A DNA stretch of 64,000 nt from Amycolatopsis acidicola. GTDB taxonomy: Bacteria; Actinomycetota; Actinomycetes; Mycobacteriales; Pseudonocardiaceae. Positions 25,094-34,343 of the stretch are shown in pieces. Position numbers and translations under genes: made by a program. The DNA lies in contig NZ_VMNW02000027.1 of NCBI RefSeq assembly GCF_007713735.2, positions 28,141 to 92,140 of the forward strand, given 5' to 3'. Numbering within the stretch: position 1 is the stretch's first letter; every line of letters starts with the position of its first letter. Under the pieces are notes generated by a model. It saw nothing but the letters and a program-made list of their open reading frames with translations, was not told the DNA's origin and made no database searches.

Positions 25094-26019
25094 CCGCCGG
25101 ACTCCGCTACGACGGCCGGGTCGCGGTGGTCACCGGCGCGGGCCGTGGCCTCGGCCGCGCGTACGCCCGGCTGCTCGCCTCGCGCGGCGCGAAGGTGGTG
25201 GTCAACGACCCTGGCGTCAGCATGGACGGCAACGGCGCGGACGCCGGGCCCGCGTCCGACGTGGTCCGGGAAATCACGGCGGACGGCGGCGAAGCCGTTG
25301 CCTGCACGGAATCCGTGGCCACCGCCGAAGGAGGCCGCGGGATCGTCTCGTCCGCGCTGGACCACTACGGGCGCCTCGACATCCTCGTGCACAACGCCGG
25401 AATCGTGCGCTCCGCGCCGTTGACGGAAATGACGTACGAGGACTTCGACGCCGTGCTGGACGTGCACCTGCGCGGCGCCTTCCACGTTGTCCGCCCGGCG
25501 TTCCCGGTGTTGCGCGACGCGGGTTACGGCCGGGTCGTGCTGACGTCCTCGATCGGCGGCCTCTACGGCAACCAGGGCGTGGCCAACTATGCGGCGGCGA
25601 AGGCCGGCATCGTCGGACTGTCCAATGTGGTCGCTCTCGAAGGCGCGGCTTGCGGCGTGCGGTGCAACGTCATCGTGCCCGCCGCGCTGACGCGGATGGC
25701 CGCGGGGATCGACACTTCGGCCTACCCGCCGATGGAACCCGAGCTGGCGGCGCCCGTCGTGGGCTGGCTTGCGCACGAGTCCTGCACGATCACCGGGGAG
25801 ATGCTGGTGTCGATCGCCGGCCGGGTGGCGCGGATGTTCCTCGCCGAAACCCCTGGCGTGTACCGGCCTTCGTGGTCCGTCGAGCAGGTGGCCGAGGACC
25901 TCGGCGCCATCCGTGACACCGGCGCGCCCTGGATCCTGCCCGTCGTCCCGTCCGCCCACGTGGACCACATCCGCCGGAGTTTCGCGATCGCCACGGAGGA
26001 AGAACAGCATGTCGGTTAA
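25090..26019 (+). CDS. short-chain dehydrogenase (MFE-2/3-hydroxyacyl-CoA dehydrogenase-like)
   Basis: This is a 309-residue SDR with TGAGRGLGRAYA and VVVNDPG, hallmarks of the multifunctional-enzyme type 2 dehydrogenase domain. The active-site Ser lies in LTSSIGGLYG and the YAAAKAG pair follows. About 60 residues extend beyond the SDR core. ATG at 25,090 overlaps the upstream stop. Likely task: oxidation of a 3-hydroxyacyl-CoA or another secondary alcohol in the pathway. Confidence 0.87.
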   Translation: MTAGLRYDGRVAVVTGAGRGLGRAYARLLASRGAKVVVNDPGVSMDGNGADAGPASDVVREITADGGEAVACTESVATAEGGRGIVSSALDHYGRLDILVHNAGIVRSAPLTEMTYEDFDAVLDVHLRGAFHVVRPAFPVLRDAGYGRVVLTSSIGGLYGNQGVANYAAAKAGIVGLSNVVALEGAACGVRCNVIVPAALTRMAAGIDTSAYPPMEPELAAPVVGWLAHESCTITGEMLVSIAGRVARMFLAETPGVYRPSWSVEQVAEDLGAIRDTGAPWILPVVPSAHVDHIRRSFAIATEEEQHVG

Positions 26020-27709
26020 GGTCTACGAACGGATCCTGCAGCTCTTCGAGGCGGAGGGCATCAGCACGCTCTTCGGCATCCCGGACCCGAACTTCGTGCA
26101 CCTGTTCCACCTCGCCGAGGAACGCGGCTGGCGCGTGGTGTCGCCGCATCACGAGGAGTCGGCGGGTTTCATGGCGGAGGCGGTCTCCCGCATGACCGGC
26201 AAGCCCGCGGTGTGCATCGGCACGCTCGGCCCTGGCATCGCGAACCTGGCCGGGGCCATCATGTGCGCCAAGGTGGAGAACTCGCCGGTGATCTTCCTCG
26301 GCGGGCAGCGGGCGCGGATCACCGAGCAGCGGGTACGGCGCGGGCGGATCCAGTTCGTCCAGCAGGCCGGGCTGGTCGAGCCTTCGGTCAAGTACTCCGC
26401 GAGCATCGAATACGCCGACCAGACCGACGAGATCATCCGGGAAGGGCTTCGCAAGGCGCTTTCCGGTACGCCGGGCCCGGTGTACATCGAGTACCCGGCG
26501 CACGTGATCCAGGAGGAGCTGGACGTGCCGCCGGCGCTGCCGCCCTCGGCGTACCGGCTGGTCGGGCAGACCGCGGGGCCGGACAAGATCGCCGAAGCCG
26601 CCGCGTTGATCGGGGCCGCGAAACAGCCGATTCTCCTGGTGGGGCACGGAGTTCACACCGCTCGCGCCGGCGAATCGGTGAAGGCGCTGGCCGATCTGAT
26701 GGCCTGCCCCGTGATCCAGACCTCGGGCGGGACGTCGTACATCGCGGGACTGGAGGACCGCACCTTTCCGTACGGTTTCTCCCCCTCGGCGGTCGAAGCC
26801 GTGGTGGGCTCCGATCTCTGCGTCGCGCTCGGCACCGAACTGGGCGAACCTGTCCACTATGGACGGGGGCGGCACTGGGTGGAGAACGAGGCGAACCGGA
26901 AATGGGTGCTCGTCGAACAGGATCCCGCCGCGATCGGGGTGAACCGGCCCGTCGACGTCCCGCTCGTCGGCGATCTGCGCGCGGTCGTCCCGCAGCTGAC
27001 CGAAGCGCTCGCGCCACGCAAACCGGTGCCGCGGCTGGAAAACTGGATCAAGCAGGACGCGGATCGGCTCGCGGAGCTGGCGGAGTCGGCGCCGTCCGGG
27101 AGGTCTCCCGTGCATCCAGCGCGGCTGGCCGTCGAGGCGACGAAGGTGTTCCCGGCGGACGGCATCATGGTGCGCGACGGCGGGGCCACCACGATCTTCG
27201 GCTGGACGTACTCGCAGGCCAAACCGCACGACGTGGTGTGGAACCAGAACTTCGGCCACCTCGGCACCGGGCTCCCCTACGCTGTCGGCGCTTCGGTGGC
27301 CGACGGCGGCGAACGGCCCGTCATGCTCGTCACGGGCGACTCGTCGTTCCTGTTCCACGTTGCCGAGTTGGAGACGGCCGCGCGGCTGCGGCTGCCCCTC
27401 GTGTGCGTGGTGGGCGTCGACTACGCCTGGGGGCTCGAAGTCGGTGTCTACAAACGGACTTTCGGCGCCGGCTCGCGGGAGACGGGCGTGCATTGGAGCA
27501 CGGAAACGCGTCTGGACAAGGTGGCCGAGGGCTTCGGCTGTCACGGTGAGTACGTCGAGCGCGACGAGGACATCGCCCCGGCCATCAAACGCGCTTACGC
27601 CAGCGGCAAGCCCGGGGTCGTGCACGTGGTAGTGGACCCGAAGGCGAACTCGGAGGAGATGCCGAGCTACGCCGAGTTCCGGACCTGGTACGCGGAAGGG
27701 ATGCAGTGA
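26009..27709 (+). CDS. ThDP-dependent decarboxylase/lyase (2-hydroxyacyl-CoA lyase-like)
   Basis: This is a 566-residue member of the acetolactate synthase/benzoylformate decarboxylase/oxalyl-CoA decarboxylase superfamily with all three domains. Catalytic Glu49 sits in HHEESAGF. The metal-binding GD motif is GDSSF with Asp444, as in oxalyl-CoA decarboxylase, but the usual NN pair 27 residues on is Val470-Asp471. Asp471 may replace Asn as ligand. It overlaps the SDR by 11 bases and the aldehyde dehydrogenase by four. That gene order suggests carbon-carbon cleavage to an aldehyde that the next enzyme oxidises. Substrate unknown. Confidence 0.85.
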   Translation: MSVKVYERILQLFEAEGISTLFGIPDPNFVHLFHLAEERGWRVVSPHHEESAGFMAEAVSRMTGKPAVCIGTLGPGIANLAGAIMCAKVENSPVIFLGGQRARITEQRVRRGRIQFVQQAGLVEPSVKYSASIEYADQTDEIIREGLRKALSGTPGPVYIEYPAHVIQEELDVPPALPPSAYRLVGQTAGPDKIAEAAALIGAAKQPILLVGHGVHTARAGESVKALADLMACPVIQTSGGTSYIAGLEDRTFPYGFSPSAVEAVVGSDLCVALGTELGEPVHYGRGRHWVENEANRKWVLVEQDPAAIGVNRPVDVPLVGDLRAVVPQLTEALAPRKPVPRLENWIKQDADRLAELAESAPSGRSPVHPARLAVEATKVFPADGIMVRDGGATTIFGWTYSQAKPHDVVWNQNFGHLGTGLPYAVGASVADGGERPVMLVTGDSSFLFHVAELETAARLRLPLVCVVGVDYAWGLEVGVYKRTFGAGSRETGVHWSTETRLDKVAEGFGCHGEYVERDEDIAPAIKRAYASGKPGVVHVVVDPKANSEEMPSYAEFRTWYAEGMQ

Positions 27710-29142
27710 CCATGCGCAAATACCTCAGGTTCTACATCGATGGCGAGTGGCTCGAGCCCGCGGAGCAGCGAGTCGCCGAGGTCGTCAACCCCGCGACCGA
27801 GCAGGTGTGCGGCCGGGTGGCGATGGGCTCGGCGGCGGATGTGGACAGCGCGGTCGCCGCGGCGCGCGCGGCGTTCCCCGGCTGGTCGGCGAGCACGGTG
27901 CCGGAGCGGCTCGACCTGCTGCGGAACATCCAGGCGGAGTACGGCAAACGGGCCGGGGACCTGGGCGCCGCGCTGACCGAGGAGATGGGCGCGCCGACCG
28001 CGCTGGCCAACGGGTTCCAGGTGAACCTCGCGGCCGGGCACCTGGCGAAGGCCGTCGAGGTGCTCGAAAAGTTCCCGTTCTCCGAGCAGCGCGGCGCGAC
28101 GCTCGTGGTGCGCGAGCCGATCGGGGTCTGCGGGCTGATCACGCCGTGGAACTGGCCGATGAACCAGATCGCGGTGAAGGTGTTCCCGGCGCTGGCGACC
28201 GGCTGCACGATGGTGCTGAAACCGTCCGAGAACGCACCCTTCACCGGGCAGATCTTCGCGGAAATCCTTGCTGCCGCCGGGGTTCCGGCCGGGGTGTTCA
28301 ACCTCGTGCACGGCGACGGGCCCGGCGTCGGGGTGCCGCTCTCGCGGCATCCGGGCGTCGATCTGGTGTCCTTCACCGGTTCCGTGCGGGCGGGTGTCGA
28401 GGTGGCGAAGAACGCGGCGCCGACCGTGAAGCGCGTGACGCAGGAACTCGGGGGCAAGAGCCCGAACATCGTGCTCGACGACGAAACTTTCGCGGCGAAC
28501 GTGGCGACGGGCGTCACGTCGATGATGGTCAACTCCGGGCAGACCTGCAGCGCGCTGTCGCGCATGCTCGTGCCCCGAGCGCGGATGGCCGAGGCCGTGC
28601 GCGTCGCGCGGGAGGCCGCCGGCCAGGTGACCGTCGGGGATCCGCTGGGCGATGCCGCGGTGGGGCCGGTGGTTTCGGCGGTGCAGTACGACAAGATCCA
28701 GGCGTTGATCCAGAAGGGCATCGACGAGGGCGCGACCCTCGTGGCGGGTGGCACCGGTCGGCCGGAGGGGCTGACGAAGGGCTGCTACGTCCGGCCCACG
28801 GTCTTCGCCGACGTCACGAACGACATGACCATCGCGCGCGAGGAGATCTTCGGGCCGGTGCTCACGATCCTCGGGTACGACAGCATCGACGACGCCGTGG
28901 AGATCGCGAACGACACCGAGTACGGGCTGGCGGGCAACGTGGCGGGCGCGGACTTGGAGCAGGCTCGCGCCGTGGCGCGCCGGATCCGGGCGGGCTGGGT
29001 CTCGATCAACGACGCCTTCGACTTCGGCTGCCCCTTCGGCGGCTACCGCAAGAGCGGCAACGGCCGCGAGTGGGGCGAGTTCGGGTTCGACGACTACCTG
29101 GAGACCAAGGGAATCCTGGGCTACGACGATGCAGCCGCGTAA
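27706..29142 (+). CDS. aldehyde dehydrogenase
   Basis: This is a 478-residue NAD(P)-dependent dehydrogenase. TPWNWPMNQ, QELGGKSPN (general-base Glu) and NSGQTCSA (catalytic Cys) are intact, and EIFGPVL and PFGGYRKSGNGRE close the protein. Start is GTG at 27,706 overlapping the upstream TGA, or ATG two codons later. Translational coupling to the ThDP lyase supports oxidation of the aldehyde released by that enzyme. Confidence 0.92.
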   Translation: MTMRKYLRFYIDGEWLEPAEQRVAEVVNPATEQVCGRVAMGSAADVDSAVAAARAAFPGWSASTVPERLDLLRNIQAEYGKRAGDLGAALTEEMGAPTALANGFQVNLAAGHLAKAVEVLEKFPFSEQRGATLVVREPIGVCGLITPWNWPMNQIAVKVFPALATGCTMVLKPSENAPFTGQIFAEILAAAGVPAGVFNLVHGDGPGVGVPLSRHPGVDLVSFTGSVRAGVEVAKNAAPTVKRVTQELGGKSPNIVLDDETFAANVATGVTSMMVNSGQTCSALSRMLVPRARMAEAVRVAREAAGQVTVGDPLGDAAVGPVVSAVQYDKIQALIQKGIDEGATLVAGGTGRPEGLTKGCYVRPTVFADVTNDMTIAREEIFGPVLTILGYDSIDDAVEIANDTEYGLAGNVAGADLEQARAVARRIRAGWVSINDAFDFGCPFGGYRKSGNGREWGEFGFDDYLETKGILGYDDAAA

Positions 29143-29841
29143 GGCCGTGCCGGACAGGGGCGCCTTACCCACCACGGAGAAACTGACCGAGACCGTCGGC
29201 GCGGAGGTGTTCGGCGTCGATCGCGAGCGGCTGTGGGACGACGAAGAGCTGCCGGCGGCGTACCTGGCCGCGCTCGAAGAACATGGCGTGCTGGTGTTCC
29301 GCGGCCTGCACCTCGACGGCGCGCTCGACGAAACCCCGGCGCGTGCCTCGGTGATGACGGCGCAAACCGTCGCGGAGCGGGGGGAAACCGAGTTCGCCAG
29401 TACCTACGCCGCCTACGAAAGCCTTTCCCCAGCGGAAAAGAGCGCATCGCCGGGTTGCGGGTGGTGCACACCTTCGAGGCGATCCAGCGCCGCACGTACC
29501 CGAACCCCACGCCCGCGCAGGAGGCCGAATGGGCCTCGCGGCCGGTGCGGGAGCATCCGCTGGTGTGGCGGCACGAGTCGGGGCGGCGCTCGCTGGTGTT
29601 CGGCGCGACCGCTTCCCACATCGACGGCATGGGCCGGTCCTTGCTGGACGAACTGGAAAACCGTGCCACCGCACCGGATCGCGTGCTGCGCTACCGCTGG
29701 TCTGCCGGGGACACGGTGATGTGGGACAACACCGGCCTGGTGCACCGAGCCTGCGCCTTCGACCGCGGCCGCCCGCGCCGGATGCACCGCACGACCCTCG
29801 CCGGCCGCGAACCGATCCGAATGAACCGGAGGACTCCATGA
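29129..29841 (+). pseudogene. TauD/TfdA-type 2-oxoglutarate dioxygenase, internally deleted and frameshifted
   Basis: Residues 1-105 read in one frame (AALEEHGVLVFRGLHLDG, then ARASVMTAQTVAERGETEFA) and the rest (IAGLRVVHTFEAIQRR onward, with WDNTGLVHRACAF and PRRMHRTTL) in the next. The break is at about 29,440, where GGAAAAGAGCGC seems to lack one G. In addition about 60 residues between FRGLHLD and the expected iron-ligand region of the family are missing in frame. HLD now stands where the His-x-Asp iron motif should be. Both lesions point to a dead gene in the middle of an intact operon. A sequencing error could explain only the frameshift. Confidence 0.8.
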
Positions 29842-30572
29842 CCCGCACGGCAATCGTCACCGGGGGCGCTTCGGGGATCGGCGGCGCGATCGCCCGGCGG
29901 CTCGCCGCGGACGGGGCCACCGTCGCGATCTTCGACCTGACCGGGGCCGACACGGCCGCGGCGGCGATCGAGGAGGCCGGCGGCAAGGCGACGGGCCTCG
30001 CTGTCGATGTCTCCGATCAGCCCGCTGTGACCGAAGCGGTGGCCGAGGTGCGGGCGCGGCTCGGACGGCCGGCGATCCTCGTGACCAGCGCCGGGGTGAC
30101 CGTCGACGGCCCTTTCCTGGACCTGTCCGCGGAGACCTGGGAGCGCGTGCTGACCGTGAACCTCACCGGGACTTTCCATTGCTGCCAGGCGGTGTTGCCG
30201 GACATGATCGCCGAAGGCTGGGGCCGGATCGTCACGATCTCGTCTTCGAGTGTCCACAGTGGAGCGGCGCGGATGGCGGCCTACGTGGCGTCGAAATCCG
30301 GCGTCGTCGGGCTCACGAAGGTGCTGGCGTTGGAGTTCGGCAGGCACGGGATCACGGTGAACACCATTCCGCCCGGGTTCATCGACACCCCCATGCTGCG
30401 CGGGACCGAGGAGCGCGGCTCGCTCGACGTGGCGTTACAGACGGCGAAGACACCTGTCGGCCGCATCGGCACGCCCGAGGACATCGCCGCCGCCTGCGCG
30501 TTCCTGGTGAGCGAGGAGGCGGGGTACGTCACCGGGCAGGTGCTCGGCGTGAACGGCGGGCGGAACACCTGA
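29838..30572 (+). CDS. short-chain dehydrogenase/reductase (FabG-like)
   Basis: This is a 244-residue classical SDR: TGGASGIGGAIA, the NAG-like TSAGVT, SSSSV and YVASKSG active-site residues, and GQVLGVNGG near the end. Size and motifs fit 3-oxoacyl reductases and 3-hydroxyacyl-CoA dehydrogenases. ATG at 29,838 overlaps the end of the broken dioxygenase frame by four bases. It is the last gene of the operon that starts at 19,470. Confidence 0.9.
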   Translation: MTRTAIVTGGASGIGGAIARRLAADGATVAIFDLTGADTAAAAIEEAGGKATGLAVDVSDQPAVTEAVAEVRARLGRPAILVTSAGVTVDGPFLDLSAETWERVLTVNLTGTFHCCQAVLPDMIAEGWGRIVTISSSSVHSGAARMAAYVASKSGVVGLTKVLALEFGRHGITVNTIPPGFIDTPMLRGTEERGSLDVALQTAKTPVGRIGTPEDIAAACAFLVSEEAGYVTGQVLGVNGGRNT

Positions 30573-30576
30573 GCCG

Positions 30577-31155
30577 TCACCGGACGGGCAGGTGGGGCAC
30601 CAGCTCGTCCTCCGGCTCGATCTCGAAGGAGCGCAGCGCCATCGCCAGCATCGCGTAGGTGCCGACGGTGAAGACCAGGTCCATCAGCTGCCGCTCGTCG
30701 AACTCCCCGGCGAGCACCCGCCACGTCGGGGCGGTGATTTTCCCGCCGCCGAGCAATTCGTCGACCGATTTCAGCAGCGCCGTGTCCCGCTCCGGCCAGC
30801 CCGACGACTCCGAGCCTTCCGCTATTCGCGCTATTTCCTCGTCGGTGAATCCGGCTTCCCTCGCGAGAAGCGTGTGCTGCGCCCATTCGTAATCGCATTG
30901 ACGGACCGCAGCGACCCGCAACACGAGCAGCTCCCTGTCCCGCCGCGAGAGCGTGGAGCCGTTGAGCACGTGACCGTTGAAGGCGAGAAAAGCCTTGCTG
31001 AGACCGGGATAGCGCGCCATCGTGCCGAGCAGGTTCGCCCCCGCGGGACGGCTTTCGTCCAGCACCCCGCCGCGCGCCGCCGAGCGGAAACCGACGATGA
31101 ACTCCGCCATTTCCGCCGACCAGTCCGATTGCGGCAAGGGTGTTATCCGGGCCAT
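30577..31155 (-). CDS. carboxymuconolactone decarboxylase/AhpD-like protein
   Basis: This is a 192-residue all-helical protein with the core RELLVLRVAAVRQCDYEWAQHTLLA. The usual AhpD Cys-x2-Cys is not present; a single Cys precedes the EWxxH motif, as in decarboxylase-like members. Family roles include gamma-carboxymuconolactone decarboxylation and peroxidase activity, neither provable here. It is convergent with the SDR (four bases apart). No partner gene is downstream. Confidence 0.82.
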   Translation of the reverse strand: MARITPLPQSDWSAEMAEFIVGFRSAARGGVLDESRPAGANLLGTMARYPGLSKAFLAFNGHVLNGSTLSRRDRELLVLRVAAVRQCDYEWAQHTLLAREAGFTDEEIARIAEGSESSGWPERDTALLKSVDELLGGGKITAPTWRVLAGEFDERQLMDLVFTVGTYAMLAMALRSFEIEPEDELVPHLPVR

Positions 31156-31313
31156 CGCCAGCGACTCCCCAAATTCGGTGAATTCCGGTTTCAGGAAAGG
31201 ATATCAGTGCGCGGCGTCGCGGGGCAATGAATTCAATCGCGGACAGCATCTTGGCGGCGGGCCCGGCGAGGCGTTCAATGGAGGGAACGACCCCGGCGCC
31301 GGGAGGTGGCGAC

Positions 31314-31724
31314 ATGAGCGAACGAGAGGATTTCCTCACCTGGGTCCACTCCCGGCTGAGGGAGGCGGAGATCGCCATCCACAACGGGGACGCGGGGCCC
31401 CGGCGGGCGATCTGGTCCGCGCGGGAGCCCGTGACGGTACTGGGCGCATGGAAGAACGTCGTCGGCCAGGAGGCGGTGGGGAAGCTGTTCACGCTGCTGG
31501 AGCAGGGCTTCTCGGACTGCAAGTCGTACGAGTTCGAGGTGCTCGCGGCGGACGTGGTCGGCGACACGGCCTACACGGTCGGTTACGAGCACACCGAGGC
31601 TTCCTTCAACGGTGAGCCGCGCAAGTACGTCCTGCGCGCGACGCAGATCTACCGCCGCGAAGGTGGAGAGTGGAAAGTCGCCCACCGGCACGCCGACACG
31701 ATGCCGGCGAACGACTGGGCCTGA
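31314..31724 (+). CDS. SnoaL/NTF2-like protein
   Basis: This is a 136-residue small alpha+beta barrel protein of the nuclear transport factor 2/SnoaL type: helical N-terminus, then VGQEAVGKLFTLLEQ, AADVVGDTAYTVGYEHTEA and IYRREGGEWKVAHRHAD. The fold serves as isomerase, cyclase or simple binder; function cannot be told. ATG at 31,314 has GGGAGG eight bases upstream and is preferred over an in-frame start at 31,227. The gene stands alone. Confidence 0.78.
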   Translation: MSEREDFLTWVHSRLREAEIAIHNGDAGPRRAIWSAREPVTVLGAWKNVVGQEAVGKLFTLLEQGFSDCKSYEFEVLAADVVGDTAYTVGYEHTEASFNGEPRKYVLRATQIYRREGGEWKVAHRHADTMPANDWA

Positions 31725-31814
31725 GCGAGGCCGGAGAAACGCCCCGGAGAGCGACGAAAACCTGAGCAGGCCGGGAAATCGCCCACCGGCCCGGGGACCG
31801 ATCAACCCCGGACT

Positions 31815-32927
31815 TCACCCCCGCACGGCCAAATCCACCGCCGTCCACGCCATCGCCACCGCACCCTCCACCACCGCACGATCCGCCGCCTCCGAAATCG
31901 CGGCGGCCGCGAACTCCGGCTGGTGGTTCGCCGCGGGCAGGCAGTCCAGGCCGAGCATCGGGTGGATCGTCGGCACGTGGTGCGAGACGTTGCCCATGTC
32001 CGTGGCCGCTCCGGCGAAATCCGCCTGCTCCGGGAAGACCCGCCCCGCCGCGATGGCGTTCGCGCGGTAGAGGGCCAGCAGGTCCGCGTCCGAGCGCAGG
32101 TCGAGGTAGTCCGGCGCGGGCTGGCTCGTGGTCAGCTCGCACCCGGTCGCCACCGCACCGGCCTCGAAGCACCGCAGCACGCGGGTTTTCAACGACGCCA
32201 ACGCTTCCGCCGTGTCCGAGCGCACGATCCACCGTCCCCGGCTGCTGTCCGGGATCACGTTCGGCGCGGTGCCCGCTTCGGTGATGACGCCCGAAATCCG
32301 CTCCACGGGCCGGGTTTGCTGCCGCAGCAGGCCGATCGCCGTCTGCGCGACGATCGCGGCATCGGCGGCGTTCACCCCGCTCTCCGGGTACGCGCCGGCA
32401 TGCGCGGGTTTGCCGCGATAGGCGATGTCGAACTGCGACACCGCCGTCCCGGGCATCGCGGCCACCTCGACCGGCGCCGGATGCACCATCATCGCCGCGT
32501 CCAGGCCGTCGAAAGCGCCGCGCTCGAGCATCAGGATCTTCCCGCCGCCGCCCTCCTCGGCCGGGGTGCCGAGCACGGTGACCGTCAACCCCAGATCGTC
32601 GGCGACCCTGGCGAGACCGGCGCCCGCACCGACAGCGGCCGCCGCGATGATGTTGTGACCGCACGCGTGCCCGAGGTCCGGCAGCGCGTCGTATTCCGCG
32701 CAGATCCCGACGTGCACCGGCCCGGAACCGATGGTCGCGTGGACGGCGGTGGGCAGGTCGTAGCAACCGTGCCGCACCTCGAACCCCGCCGCGGCCAGCT
32801 CGTCCGCCACCCAGCCGCTCGCGCGGACCTCTTCGAACGCCGGCTCCGGATGCGCGTGGATCCGGTGGGACAACTCAAGGAGCCGCTCAGTCCGCCCCTG
32901 GATCTCTTGCCGCACAACGTCTTTCAC
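31815..32927 (-). CDS. M20-family amidohydrolase (AbgB/PM20D2-like)
   Basis: This is a 370-residue metallopeptidase. Metal-site motifs are CAEYDALPDLGHACGHN and TPAEEGGGGK, followed by MVHPAP and the dimerisation domain (AYRGKPAHAGAYPESGVNAADA). It hydrolyses an amide such as an N-acyl amino acid or aminoacyl conjugate. Overlap of four bases with the aldehyde dehydrogenase upstream makes it the third gene of the GMC-ALDH-M20 operon. That suggests the acid produced is, or is released from, an amide. Confidence 0.88.
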   Translation of the reverse strand: MKDVVRQEIQGRTERLLELSHRIHAHPEPAFEEVRASGWVADELAAAGFEVRHGCYDLPTAVHATIGSGPVHVGICAEYDALPDLGHACGHNIIAAAAVGAGAGLARVADDLGLTVTVLGTPAEEGGGGKILMLERGAFDGLDAAMMVHPAPVEVAAMPGTAVSQFDIAYRGKPAHAGAYPESGVNAADAAIVAQTAIGLLRQQTRPVERISGVITEAGTAPNVIPDSSRGRWIVRSDTAEALASLKTRVLRCFEAGAVATGCELTTSQPAPDYLDLRSDADLLALYRANAIAAGRVFPEQADFAGAATDMGNVSHHVPTIHPMLGLDCLPAANHQPEFAAAAISEAADRAVVEGAVAMAWTAVDLAVRG

Positions 32928-34333
32928 GACACCTGCCAGCCCGCCGCGAAATGCACCGAGGCGGGCCGGGTGGCCGCGTCATACGCCGCGCGCGCTCCCG
33001 TGGCGCCCATGCCACTCTCGCCCGCGGGCTCGTACAACCGTTCCGGGCCGCCGCCCTGCCACTGGTTCACCCACAGCACCCCGGCCGGGATACGCCCCGC
33101 CGCCGCCACGTGGGCCTCGTCGTTCGAGTAAACCGTTGCGGCCAAGCCATAACGCGACCGCGACGCCCGCTCCACGCCCTCCTCGAAGGAGTTCACCACG
33201 GCCACCGGCGCGACCGGGCCGAACGTCTCCTCCCGCATGATCAGCATCGAATCCTCCACTCCGGTCAGCACCGTCGCCGGGTAGAAAAACCCCGGACCGT
33301 CCGGCGCCTCTCCGCCTGCGCGCACCGTCGCGCCCTTCGCCACCGCGTCCGTCACATGCCGGTGCACGAGGTCGCGCTGACGCCCGTCGACCAGCGGCCC
33401 CAGCACATCCCCGGCTTGGTAGCCCGCGGCCTCGGCGACCAGCGCTTCGACGAACGGCTCGGCCACATCCGCGTGCACGTAGATCCGCTCCATCGACGTG
33501 CAGATCTGCCCGGTGTTGACGAAAGCCCCGAAGGCCACGGCCTTCGCGGTGGCGACAGGATCCACGTCCGCGTCGACGAGCACCGGGTCCTTGCCGCCGA
33601 GTTCGAGCACCGACCGGTGCAGCCGCTCCCCCGCCGCGGCCGCGATCTTCCGCCCCGACGCGACCGACCCGGTGAAATGCACGAGCTGAACGTCCTCGTG
33701 CGCGGCGAGCGGCGCTCCCGCCCGCGCGTCACCGAGCACCAGGTTCACCACCCCGGCCGGGAGCGAGAGCAGTTCGAACAGCCGCGCCGTGGAGTACGGC
33801 GAACGCTCCGAAGGCTTGACGACGACGGTGTTTCCCGCGGCCAGCAAGGGACCCAGCGCGCCGAGCACCATCGTCACCGGGAAGTTCCACGGCGTGATCA
33901 CCGCGGTCGCGCCCAGCGGATGCCGCACGATCCGCGTCGAACCGCCGCCGGGCTGCGGGACGGTTTCCTCGAAGGCGTAAGACAAAGCTTGTTCCGCGGC
34001 CGCCTTCAGCCCGGCCACCGCGCCGTCGATGAAGGTGCGGCCGATGCCGGCCGGCTTGCCCATCTCCTGGCGTTCGAGCTCCGCCAGCTCGTCCGCGTGT
34101 CCGGCAACGACGCCGGCCCACGCCTGGATCTGCCGCACGCGCTCGGCAACCGGCAGCGCGGCCCAGTCCGGTTGCGCGGCCACCGCGGCTTTGACGGCCG
34201 AGTCGGCGTCCGCCACCGAGCCCGCCGGGAACCGGGCGATCACCTCCTCCGTGGCCGGGTTCACCAGTTCGAGCAGTTCGTCGCCACGAGGGTCGGCCCA
34301 GGCGCCGCCGACGAAGTTCCGCAGGGTCTTCAT
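32924..34333 (-). CDS. aldehyde dehydrogenase
   Basis: This is a 469-residue NAD(P)-dependent aldehyde dehydrogenase: ITPWNFPVTM, LELGGKDPVL (Glu), NTGQICTSMERIYV (catalytic Cys) and REETFGPVAPV. It follows the GMC oxidoreductase by ten bases and would oxidise the aldehyde formed there, as BetB/GbsA does after choline oxidation. The substrate is not defined by sequence alone. Confidence 0.9.
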   Translation of the reverse strand: MKTLRNFVGGAWADPRGDELLELVNPATEEVIARFPAGSVADADSAVKAAVAAQPDWAALPVAERVRQIQAWAGVVAGHADELAELERQEMGKPAGIGRTFIDGAVAGLKAAAEQALSYAFEETVPQPGGGSTRIVRHPLGATAVITPWNFPVTMVLGALGPLLAAGNTVVVKPSERSPYSTARLFELLSLPAGVVNLVLGDARAGAPLAAHEDVQLVHFTGSVASGRKIAAAAGERLHRSVLELGGKDPVLVDADVDPVATAKAVAFGAFVNTGQICTSMERIYVHADVAEPFVEALVAEAAGYQAGDVLGPLVDGRQRDLVHRHVTDAVAKGATVRAGGEAPDGPGFFYPATVLTGVEDSMLIMREETFGPVAPVAVVNSFEEGVERASRSRYGLAATVYSNDEAHVAAAGRIPAGVLWVNQWQGGGPERLYEPAGESGMGATGARAAYDAATRPASVHFAAGWQVS

Positions 34334-34343
34334 CCGTGCTCCT

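Noticed and set aside
31185..31215. Fourth copy of the GntR-type operator before the AhpD-like gene
   Set aside because: Only AAGGATAT matches; the ACTTG part and spacing are absent.
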